Below are positions 4,981 to 10,860 of a DNA stretch of 12,360 nt, one piece after another. The notes beneath the pieces are model-generated. The model did no database searches. It was not told the origin of the DNA and saw only the letters and a program-made list of their open reading frames with translations. Within the stretch, counting starts at the first letter, position 1. Each line of letters opens with the position of its first letter. Source of the stretch: a bacterium (lineage in GTDB: Bacteria > RBG-13-66-14). Location of the stretch: contig JAPLSK010000197.1 of the NCBI GenBank assembly GCA_026398675.1, positions 1-12,360 on the forward strand. The letters are read 5' to 3'. Position numbers and translations under genes: made by a program.

Positions 4981-7353
4981 ATGTTGATACCCAAAGACGA
5001 AAACCATCAACCCGAGGAGTCTCCAACGGATAAAGCCCCTGAAGTGAATTCCGAGGAGACCCCCCGCGAGGAGCAGCCGGAGGACAGACCCGAGTCCGCT
5101 CCGGATGCCGAAGAGACGACGGAACCTGTACCCGAAGAGACCCGTCCTAAAGGGGCTTCGCGCCGGAAGGCGAAACGAAGCGAACCGAGCGAAGCGAGCT
5201 ATGCCCCCGGCAAACCGAGTAATGCCCCGGCAAAAACGACCCCTCCCCCGTCCACCGAGGCCGAGCCCGCACCCGAGGATGCGGAATCGTCTTCGGCCGC
5301 GGATCCGGACGGCGTCACCATGGACGAGCTCATGGCAGCCTACGAGGACACCCTGGCCGACCTGAGGGAAGGCGAGGTGGTCCGCGGCGTGGTCGTCGGC
5401 ATCTCCGGCGATGAGATTCTGGTGGACGTGGGCTACAAATCCGAGGGCCCCATCGACCGGAGGGAGTTCGGTCCCGACGCCAAGATTGACATCGGCGACG
5501 AGGTGGACGTCTACCTGGAGAAAAAAGAAGACCAGGACGGCATCATCGTCCTGTCGAAGGAAAAGGCTGACTTCGCCCGAACCTGGGAAAAAATCCGGAC
5601 CGCCTTCGAGGACGAAGAGGTCATCAAGGGCAAGGTGGTGGCCCGGATCAAGGGCGGGCTGGAAGTGGACATCGGCGCCCGGGGATTTCTGCCTGCCAGC
5701 CAGGTGGCCTTGAGGCCGGTGCGCGATCTCGAATCCCTCGTCGGCAAGCAGCTCGAGATGAGGATTTTGAAAATCAACCGCCGGCGACGCAACATCGTCC
5801 TCTCCCGAAAGGTGGTGCTCCAGGAGCGCCGCGAGAAGCTGAAGGAGGAACTCGTCTCCGAGCTGGAGGAGGGCCAGATCCGCGAGGGCGAGGTCAAGAA
5901 CATCACCGATTTCGGAGCCTTCATCGACCTCGGCGGGATTGACGGCCTCCTGCACATCACCGACATGAGCTGGGGCCGGATCAGCCACCCCGGCGAGATG
6001 CTGCAGATCGGGGACAAGGTCAAGATTTTGGTACTGAACTTCGACCGCGAGCGCGAGCGGGTGTCTCTCGGTCTCAAACAGCTCACCCCCCACCCCTGGA
6101 AGGACGCGGCCCAGAAGTACTCCGAGGGGACGATTATCCGGGGGAAAGTCGTCAACATGACCGACTACGGCGCCTTCGTTGAAATCGAAGACGGCATCGA
6201 GGGGCTGATCCACATCTCCGAGATGAGCTGGACCCAGCGCATCCGCCACCCATCCCAGATGCTCTCCATCGGAGATCTCGTCAACGCCAAGGTGCTGAAC
6301 CTGGATACCGAGAAACAGCGCATCAGCCTCGGCCTGAAGCAGACCGAGGAGGACCCCTGGGAGACCATCGCCGAGCACTTCCCCCGCGGCACCCGCCTGA
6401 TGGGCCGCGTGCGCAACATCACCGACTTCGGGGCCTTCGTCGAGGTGGACGAGGGCATAGACGGACTGGTCCACATCAGCGACATGAGCTGGGTCCGCCG
6501 GGTACGGCATCCCTCGGAGATAGTCCAGAAGGGCGACGAGATCGAGGTGGTGGTCCTCAACGTGGACACCGAGAACCGGCGCATCTCCCTGGGGATGAAG
6601 CAGCTCACCGAGGACCCCTGGGAGCACATCGAGGACTACATCTTCGAGGGCGCCTATGTGGAAGGAACCGTCGTGCGCATGGCCCGATTCGGCGCAATCA
6701 TCGAGCTCTCCAACGGCATCGAGGCCCTGCTGCACATCTCCGAAATCGTGGACGCCCACGTGCCCAACGTGGAGGACATCCTGGACGTCGGCGAGCACCT
6801 GACCTGCAAGGTGATCAACATCAACCGGGAGGAGCGCAAGGTCAACCTGTCCCTCAAGGCTTACAACGCCGACATGGGCATCGGCCCCGAGGACGACCCG
6901 GTGATGCAGCGGTTGATCAAGCATCAGGAGGCGGGTTCCCTTTCGGAACGGGAGCCCGAGCCCACCCCGGACGACGAGGACTTCGAGCCGACCTTGGCCG
7001 GCGAAAAACCGGTCCCAACCGAGGAAAAGCCCGTAGAGGCTGCGGAAGGCGAGCCCAAAGAGATTACGGAAGTGGAGCCCGAAGAGATTACGGAAAGGGA
7101 GCCCGTAGAGGCTACGGAAGGCGAGCCCATAGAGATTACGGAAGTGGAGCCCGTAGAGGCTACGGAAGGCGAGCCCGAAGAAGAAGTCACCGAACCGGTA
7201 GATGAGCCCCCCGCCGAGTCCTCAGCCGATGAAGAGGAGCCCGAGGCTCCGGATGAGCCTGCCGCGTCGGATGAGGCCGCGGCGTCTGTCGCGGATGAAG
7301 AAGAAGAAGCCGTAGAGGGCGGGGAGCCGACCGAGGGGGAGACGGGGGGATAG
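4981..7353 (+). CDS. rpsA: Ribosomal protein S1 with six S1 domains and acidic repetitive termini
   Basis: S1 binds mRNA on the small ribosomal subunit and helps initiation on structured messages. The 790-residue protein has six OB-fold S1 domains at about residues 127-197, 211-280, 296-367, 381-452, 468-539 and 555-629. Domains 3-5 carry the classic pattern (V.NITDFGAFV...GIDGLVHISDMSW, later RISLGMKQ). The first two are divergent, as is usual for the ribosome-binding end of S1. The usual length is about 550 residues. The excess is an acidic, low-complexity N-terminal arm of about 110 residues, which contains the dispersed repeat as EPSEASYAPGK, and a tail of about 160 residues rich in Glu and Pro with 8-residue repeats. 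An AGAGGA ribosome site supports the ATG. A hairpin with a T-run follows at 7501-7535. Confidence 0.95.
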   Translation: MLIPKDENHQPEESPTDKAPEVNSEETPREEQPEDRPESAPDAEETTEPVPEETRPKGASRRKAKRSEPSEASYAPGKPSNAPAKTTPPPSTEAEPAPEDAESSSAADPDGVTMDELMAAYEDTLADLREGEVVRGVVVGISGDEILVDVGYKSEGPIDRREFGPDAKIDIGDEVDVYLEKKEDQDGIIVLSKEKADFARTWEKIRTAFEDEEVIKGKVVARIKGGLEVDIGARGFLPASQVALRPVRDLESLVGKQLEMRILKINRRRRNIVLSRKVVLQERREKLKEELVSELEEGQIREGEVKNITDFGAFIDLGGIDGLLHITDMSWGRISHPGEMLQIGDKVKILVLNFDRERERVSLGLKQLTPHPWKDAAQKYSEGTIIRGKVVNMTDYGAFVEIEDGIEGLIHISEMSWTQRIRHPSQMLSIGDLVNAKVLNLDTEKQRISLGLKQTEEDPWETIAEHFPRGTRLMGRVRNITDFGAFVEVDEGIDGLVHISDMSWVRRVRHPSEIVQKGDEIEVVVLNVDTENRRISLGMKQLTEDPWEHIEDYIFEGAYVEGTVVRMARFGAIIELSNGIEALLHISEIVDAHVPNVEDILDVGEHLTCKVININREERKVNLSLKAYNADMGIGPEDDPVMQRLIKHQEAGSLSEREPEPTPDDEDFEPTLAGEKPVPTEEKPVEAAEGEPKEITEVEPEEITEREPVEATEGEPIEITEVEPVEATEGEPEEEVTEPVDEPPAESSADEEEPEAPDEPAASDEAAASVADEEEEAVEGGEPTEGETGG
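5180..5243 (+). repeat. Dispersed repeat, one full and one decayed unit, in frame inside rpsA
   Basis: The first unit (5180-5213) is the same element as in ftsI and is read in the same frame. It is followed directly by a shortened unit, CCGAGTAATGCCCCGGCAAA (5215-5234), that lacks the GCGAAGCGAGC segment. The intergenic copy at 7405-7462 has the same full-plus-short tandem layout. Confidence 0.85.
7027..7194 (+). repeat. 24-bp tandem repeats in the rpsA tail
   Basis: Seven consecutive 24-base units begin GAGCCC (AAGCCC in the first) and encode the 8-residue pattern EPxE(I/A)TE(V/G/R). The units alternate between GTAGAGGCTACGGAAGGC and AAAGAGATTACGGAAGTG types, and the seventh is degenerate (GAGCCCGAAGAAGAAGTC). 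The near-identity at DNA level suggests recent expansion or slippage in an unstructured acidic tail. Confidence 0.9.
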
Positions 7354-7394
7354 GCGCATCATCCCCTCCTTCGAAGAACACCTGTGAAGGAAGG

Positions 7395-7465
7395 CAAGGG
7401 GTTTAACCGAGCGAAGCGAGCTACGCCCCCGGCGAACCGAGCTATGCCCCCGGCAAAACCCCTTG
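7395..7465 (+). repeat. Dispersed repeat between genes, tandem units inside a 10-bp inverted repeat
   Basis: A full unit (about 7405-7434) and a short unit (7435-7462) of the ftsI/rpsA repeat lie 50 bases after the rpsA stop. They are bracketed by a perfect inverted repeat, CAAGGGGTTT (7395-7404) and AAACCCCTTG (7456-7465). The 3' end GGCAAAACCC is shared with the ftsI copy, so part of the right arm belongs to the element. Confidence 0.8.
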
Positions 7466-7500
7466 TCTCCTCAAGGCAATGACTCGTATCTTCTTGATAA

Positions 7501-7535
7501 GACGCGGGATTGCCAAGAAGGCGTCGTTTTTTCTT
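7501..7535 (+). terminator. Likely rho-independent terminator of rpsA
   Basis: GACGC (7501-7505) pairs with GCGTC (7521-7525), followed at once by GTTTTTTCTT. The five-base stem with a 15-base loop is weak. A nested GCC/GGC pair and a competing GGCAAT/ATTGCC pair (7475-7480, 7509-7514) are also present. Confidence 0.5.
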
Positions 7536-7562
7536 GCGGAACCGACCCCGCTAGGGTAGAAT
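7534..7562 (+). promoter_or_regulatory. Promoter of the first lipoprotein gene
   Basis: TTGCGG (7534-7539), a 17-base spacer and TAGAAT (7557-7562, five of six) form a good sigma70-type promoter. The predicted start is near 7569, about 50 bases ahead of the ATG. Confidence 0.65.
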
Positions 7563-7617
7563 TCTAACGAGCTATGTTTACCATGCCGGCACAGCCGGCC
7601 CAACCTGGAGGGTGCGC

Positions 7618-8043
7618 ATGAGGAAATTCTTACTCCTCACCGTTGTTATTGCCGTCGGTCTTTTCTTTACCGGCTGCGGCAAGGAACTCAACGACGAGAA
7701 CTTCGCGACGTTCTGGCTCGATGCCTTCAAGGTCGAGAACGAGGCGGATGCTCAGAAGCTGGCCGATGACTACGGCTGGACCGATGAGGACATGAACAAG
7801 TACTTCGAGGAGCTGAAGGCCGACGAGACGCGCGCGGGCAAGCTCATCGACTCCATCGCCGAGAAAAACGAAGATGCCGCCTTCGCCCTGGAACTGACCC
7901 TCTTCCCCGACCGGGCCTTCGGCGGCCTCATGGAAGGTCTCGGGGACCTCGGGGACCTAGGTACGGAACTCCAGGGTGCCTTGGGTGAGACCCCGGCGGA
8001 CGTTAGCGCCGAGACGACTGAGACGCCGCCTGTCACCAAATAG
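7618..8043 (+). CDS. Small lipoprotein of unknown function, one helical module
   Basis: I do not recognise a named family. The 141-residue product has a lipoprotein signal peptide (MRK, hydrophobic core, LFFTGC with Cys20), so it should be lipidated, probably in the outer membrane since no Asp follows the Cys. Next comes an acidic helical module of about 55 residues with NDENFATFW near its start, YGWTDEDMNKYFEELKADE in the middle and R..KL at the end. It aligns without gaps to the first part of the third lipoprotein, including LNDENFA.FW and a shared F..PD.A..G further on. The C-terminus is a low-complexity tail rich in Gly, Thr and Pro. I chose the ATG at 7618 because GGAGG (7607-7611) is six bases away; the GTG at 7612 directly abuts it. 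The gene has its own promoter and is the first of three paralogues. Confidence 0.88.
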   Translation: MRKFLLLTVVIAVGLFFTGCGKELNDENFATFWLDAFKVENEADAQKLADDYGWTDEDMNKYFEELKADETRAGKLIDSIAEKNEDAAFALELTLFPDRAFGGLMEGLGDLGDLGTELQGALGETPADVSAETTETPPVTK

Positions 8044-8080
8044 CGCACTACAGATTCCGCGTGTTCTAACTTGCTGATCA

Positions 8081-8154
8081 GGAGGGAGATGCAACGTAAC
8101 ATTGTGTCTCCCTCCCCTCGTTTCCACCGAGGGTGGAAATCGGCCTTGTTTTTT
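8081..8154 (+). terminator. Two successive hairpins after the first lipoprotein gene
   Basis: The first stem pairs GGAGGGAGA (8081-8089) with TCTCCCTCC (8107-8115), with an inner CAA/TTG. The second pairs TTTCCACC (8121-8128) with GGTGGAAA (8132-8139) around a GAG loop. A T-run follows at 8149-8154 after nine bases. The pair may act as terminator; the T-run overlaps the -35 of the next gene. Confidence 0.5.
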
Positions 8155-8174
8155 AAACCCAGGACCGATATAAT
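8146..8174 (+). promoter_or_regulatory. Promoter of the second lipoprotein gene
   Basis: TTGTTT (8146-8151), a 17-base spacer and a perfect TATAAT (8169-8174) form a strong candidate. The predicted start is near 8181, about 77 bases before the ATG. Confidence 0.75.
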
Positions 8175-8257
8175 CCTCCACGTTAGATTAAACGAGGAAC
8201 GGAGTTACCAACCTAAAGACCCGAATCCCCAAACAGCCCAAACCTGGAGGATACTTA

Positions 8258-8581
8258 ATGCGCAAACTCCTGTTTGCTCTCGTCATCACAGCGGTCTTCC
8301 TGACCTTCGTCGGTTGCGGCGGGGCGAAGATCGACGATGCAAAGTTCGTCGAGATCTGGCTCAAGACGTACGACAAGATGGACGACGAGGCCGCGTATGC
8401 CACGGCGCTCAAGGAGTACGACACCACCCCCGACGATATCAACGCCTTTATCAAAGACATGCTCACTGATGACAAACGGTCCCAGAAAATCTCCGAGGAG
8501 ATCACCACGAAGGATCTCGGCGCAGGGCTGGCCCTCGCCGGCAAGGTTCTCGAAATCGGTCTGGGAGATATCCAATTTTAA
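8258..8581 (+). CDS. Small lipoprotein of unknown function, one divergent module
   Basis: This 107-residue protein starts MRKLLFALVITAVF and has its lipobox at FVGC with Cys20, the same position as in both neighbours. The mature part is essentially one copy of the shared module: KFVEIWLKTY, then an Ala-rich helix, then YDTTPDDINAFIKDMLTDDKR, and a KI..E..TKDLG end. It lacks the GW of YGWT and is the most divergent of the three. No known catalytic motif is visible. GGAGG (8246-8250) is seven bases before the ATG. The bases before it (CAGCCCAAACCTGGAGG) resemble those before the first gene, evidence for duplication of gene plus leader. A strong hairpin follows the stop. Confidence 0.85.
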   Translation: MRKLLFALVITAVFLTFVGCGGAKIDDAKFVEIWLKTYDKMDDEAAYATALKEYDTTPDDINAFIKDMLTDDKRSQKISEEITTKDLGAGLALAGKVLEIGLGDIQF

Positions 8582-8603
8582 CCGACCGTGAGGGTATGAA
8601 CCG

Positions 8604-8627
8604 AGAGCGGCCGTTATCGGCCGCTCT
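8604..8627 (+). terminator. Hairpin after the second lipoprotein gene
   Basis: AGAGCGGCCG (8604-8613) and CGGCCGCTCT (8618-8627) form a perfect 10-bp stem with a TTAT loop, 20 bases after the stop. The following bases (TGTCAC) hold no T-run, so it may be a weak intrinsic terminator or a message-stabilising structure. Confidence 0.55.
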
Positions 8628-8710
8628 TGTCACACCGTCTCGCCGCCTCCGGGGGGGATGGTCTTGTCGTGTGGATTGACTCCGCCGCTTTTCCGCGCGG
8701 GTGGTGACGG

Positions 8711-8740
8711 TTGACAACGGCATGGTTCGAGGTGTAACGT
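8711..8740 (+). promoter_or_regulatory. Candidate promoter of the third lipoprotein gene
   Basis: A perfect TTGACA (8711-8716) is followed after 18 bases by a poor -10, TAACGT (8735-8740). The -35 is convincing but the -10 is not. The rest of the 8628-8800 gap shows nothing else I can name. Confidence 0.4.
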
Positions 8741-8812
8741 TCTGCGTTGAACCTTGCGGTTCCATACTTACGTAAAAAAGACGGACCCAACCAACACGTT
8801 CGGAGGTTCCCG

Positions 8813-9415
8813 ATGCGCAAAGTACTTCTTATCGCGGTCTTGACCGCATTCCTCGCCGGCTTTTCCGGCTGCGGCAAGGAGCTGAACGACGAGAACTTCG
8901 CAGGTTTCTGGGTCGAGTACTCGGCCGCCGCCGACGACGCGGCCCAGCAGAAGGTCATGGAATCCTACGGCTGGACCGAGGGAGACCTGGACGCATACGT
9001 CAAGGAGCTCACCGCGGACGAGGGGCGGGTGCAGAAACTTTACGAGGCCCTGAAGGCCAAGGACGAGAACGCAGCTCTGTCATTCACCTTCCTTATCGTG
9101 CCCGACGCGGCTTTAGACGGCACGAACCCTGACGATCTGGGGAATATTCCCTACGTCGAGGGCGGGGGCACGGCCATGACCGACGCGCTTCTGGCCGAGC
9201 TCTTCGTGAAAATCTACCCCGAGGAGCCCAACTCGCCTGCGGCCCTGGCAATTTATCCCGAGTACGGGGTGACCGGGAAGCAGGTCGAGGGGTACTTCAA
9301 CAACGTGAAGGCGGATCCCGCCCACTGCGCCGCGGTGAGCGCCCTCATCCACGGGCTGGACCCGGCGAAGGGCGACGACTTCGACAAGGTAACCGGTCTG
9401 ACCAAGCCGGAGTGA
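8813..9415 (+). CDS. Lipoprotein of unknown function with a duplicated module
   Basis: The 200-residue product has a signal peptide MRKVLLIAVLTAFLAGFSGC with Cys20 as lipidation site. Its first module (about residues 24-80) aligns gap-free with the first lipoprotein: LNDENFAGFW, YGWTEGDLDAYVKELTADEGR, KL and then PDAAL. After a Gly-rich linker, residues of about 123-187 look like a second, diverged copy: LLAELFVKIY, then YPEYGVTGKQVEGYFNNVKADPAH and AAVSALI. The most natural reading is an internal duplication of the family module. No enzymatic motif is visible; an all-helical surface or binding role is only a guess. I chose the ATG at 8813 because GGAGG (8802-8806) precedes it at six bases and it gives the same MRK signal as its paralogues; a TTG at 8747 would bury the signal peptide. 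Confidence 0.88.
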   Translation: MRKVLLIAVLTAFLAGFSGCGKELNDENFAGFWVEYSAAADDAAQQKVMESYGWTEGDLDAYVKELTADEGRVQKLYEALKAKDENAALSFTFLIVPDAALDGTNPDDLGNIPYVEGGGTAMTDALLAELFVKIYPEEPNSPAALAIYPEYGVTGKQVEGYFNNVKADPAHCAAVSALIHGLDPAKGDDFDKVTGLTKPE

Positions 9416-9448
9416 ACCTCCGAGTAGCATTCCATGCGAGTTGAACAG

Positions 9449-9473
9449 AAGGGCCGTCGCGGTGACGGCCCTT
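9449..9473. terminator. Hairpin between convergent genes, probably a shared terminator
   Basis: AAGGGCCGTC (9449-9458) and GACGGCCCTT (9464-9473) form a perfect 10-bp stem with a five-base loop. It lies between the stop of the third lipoprotein gene and the stop of the acyl-CoA dehydrogenase gene, which converge. Only short T-rich flanks are present (TTCCC on plus, CTGTTC on minus). Confidence 0.65.
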
Positions 9474-9523
9474 TCCCTATGGCGCGGAACGGACGGCGTT
9501 CCGGGGATTCCCGCACGAGTGGA

Positions 9524-10678
9524 TTATTTCGCCCCGAACTCCTTGATGAGGTGGATGGCCACGATCCAGCGCTGAATCTGGTTCGTCCCCTCGTATATCT
9601 GGCAGACCCGCTGGTCGCGGTAGTAGCGCTCGACGTCGTTCTCCCGCATGTATCCGGCGCCGCCCATAATCTGAATCGCGTGATGGCAGACCGTCTCGGC
9701 CGCCTCGGTGGCGAACATCTTGGCCATGGACGACTCCTTGGTGTAGGGCAGCCCCAGGTCTTTGAAGGAGGCGGCGCGGTGAATCATGAGCCGGGCCGCC
9801 TCGATCCGCGTCCCCATCTCCGCCAGCATGAACTCGATGGACTGGAAACCGATTATCGGCTGGTTGAACTGGACCCGCTTCTGGGCGTACCGGAGCGCCT
9901 TCTCGAAGGCCGCCTGGGCGCAACCCAGGGCGATGGCCGCCACGCTGAACCGCCCGCCGTCGAAGGCCCGGAGCACGATGGAGAGCCCCCGGTTCTCCTT
10001 CCCCACCAGATTCGCCGCCGGCACGCGGCAGTTTTCGAACTCCAGCTCGGCGTTGTCGCTGCAGCGCTGACCCATGGGGTTCATCGTCTTGGTGACCCGA
10101 AAGCCCGGCGTGTTCGACGGCACCAGGATGCAGGACAGGCCCTTCTTCCCGCGGCCGGGGCTGGTCAGGGCGATCACCAGGTGCAGGTTGGCGTACTTGC
10201 CGTTGGTGATGAAGCGCTTCTTGCCGTTGAGGACGTAGAAATCGCCGTCGCGGACGGCCGTGGTCAGGACGTTGCCGGCGTCGGAGCCGGCGGATTCCTC
10301 GGTGAGCGCCAGGCTGGTGAGAATCTCGCCGGTGGCCATCTTCGGCAGGATTTCCTCTTTCTGCTCCGGGGTGCCGTACTCGTTGATGGTGAAGGCGCCG
10401 ATGGAGTTCTGCACGGCGAAGATGAGCGCCACGCCGGCCGCCGCCTTGGCCAGTTCCTCCAGGGCCAGGCAGTAGGTCACCGAGTCAACCCCGGAGCCGC
10501 CGTGCTCTTGGGGTAGCGTCAGCCCGTACAGGCCGAGCTGCCGCATCTCTTCCACTATCTGGCTCGGGTAGAGCCCCTCCTCGTCGAGCTGCCGCGCGAT
10601 GGGCTCGATGCGCTCCTGGGCGAAGCGGCGGATGAGGTTGCGGTACCGGACCTGCTCCTCGGTGAGGGTGAAGTTCAC
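9524..10678 (-). CDS. Acyl-CoA dehydrogenase, short-chain (butyryl-CoA type) family
   Basis: This FAD enzyme makes the alpha,beta-double bond in acyl-CoA thioesters, passing electrons to electron-transfer flavoprotein. The 384-residue length is typical. Visible marks are the N-terminal LTEEQ..., the substrate/FAD loop LALTEESAGSDAGN (123-136), FITNGKYA, RVQFNQPI.GFQSIEF, HHAIQIMGGAGYMRE and RDQRVCQIYEGTNQIQR. Glu363 in YEGT is the catalytic base position of short-chain and medium-chain enzymes. The substrate cannot be read from sequence: butyryl-CoA, other short acyl-CoAs or a branched acyl-CoA are possible. No electron-transfer flavoprotein or thiolase genes are in the window, so pathway direction is open. 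The start is GTG with GGAGG six bases upstream and a good promoter 40-65 bases before it. Confidence 0.95.
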   Translation of the reverse strand: MNFTLTEEQVRYRNLIRRFAQERIEPIARQLDEEGLYPSQIVEEMRQLGLYGLTLPQEHGGSGVDSVTYCLALEELAKAAAGVALIFAVQNSIGAFTINEYGTPEQKEEILPKMATGEILTSLALTEESAGSDAGNVLTTAVRDGDFYVLNGKKRFITNGKYANLHLVIALTSPGRGKKGLSCILVPSNTPGFRVTKTMNPMGQRCSDNAELEFENCRVPAANLVGKENRGLSIVLRAFDGGRFSVAAIALGCAQAAFEKALRYAQKRVQFNQPIIGFQSIEFMLAEMGTRIEAARLMIHRAASFKDLGLPYTKESSMAKMFATEAAETVCHHAIQIMGGAGYMRENDVERYYRDQRVCQIYEGTNQIQRWIVAIHLIKEFGAK

Positions 10679-10714
10679 GGAAATCCTCCGGCGGGTTGTG
10701 TTTCGTCTGAATAA

Positions 10715-10743
10715 AGTATACCCATTCGACGCAGCTTGGACAA
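10715..10743 (-). promoter_or_regulatory. Promoter of the acyl-CoA dehydrogenase gene
   Basis: On the minus strand TTGTCC (10743-10738), a 17-base spacer and TATACT (10720-10715, five of six) form a sigma70-type promoter. The predicted start is near 10708, giving a 30-base leader. Confidence 0.7.
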
Positions 10744-10790
10744 GTCGGCGTTTCGGGTTTATCTAAATGGTTTTATTCCGGTCGGGCGTC

Positions 10791-10860
10791 ACCCCCGCAG
10801 GCGGCATTGCCGCCCTTGTACGCGGGGGTATTTCTTTTACTACGGAGAGTTACCCCCGCG
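10791..10860. repeat. Palindromic element after rlmN with alternative pairings
   Basis: ACCCCCGC (10791-10798) pairs with GCGGGGGT (10822-10829), enclosing a perfect GGCGGC-ATT-GCCGCC hairpin (10800-10814). The same right arm, CGCGGGGGTA (10821-10830), is also a perfect 10-bp complement of TACCCCCGCG (10851-10860), which overlaps the rlmN stop codon. The two structures are mutually exclusive. No T-run follows on either strand. Confidence 0.7.

Noticed and set aside
4831..6924. Open frame of 697 codons on the minus strand opposite rpsA
   Set aside because: It is antisense to a well-supported S1 gene. Its His/Val/Asp/Leu-rich composition is what the complement of acidic GC-rich codons gives, and no family motif or ribosome site is visible.
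7612..7617. GTG start of the first lipoprotein
   Set aside because: It directly abuts the GGAGG, leaving no spacing; the ATG six bases later is properly placed.
8747..8812. TTG start giving a 22-residue extension of the third lipoprotein
   Set aside because: It would place the signal peptide internally. GGAGG fits the ATG at 8813, and all paralogues start MRK.
9434..10516. Open frame of 360 codons on the plus strand opposite the acyl-CoA dehydrogenase
   Set aside because: It is fully antisense to a conserved enzyme with all motifs, and reads as a low-complexity mirror of its codons.
10791..10829. Rho-independent terminator of rlmN
   Set aside because: The hairpin is strong, but no T-run follows it on the minus strand.
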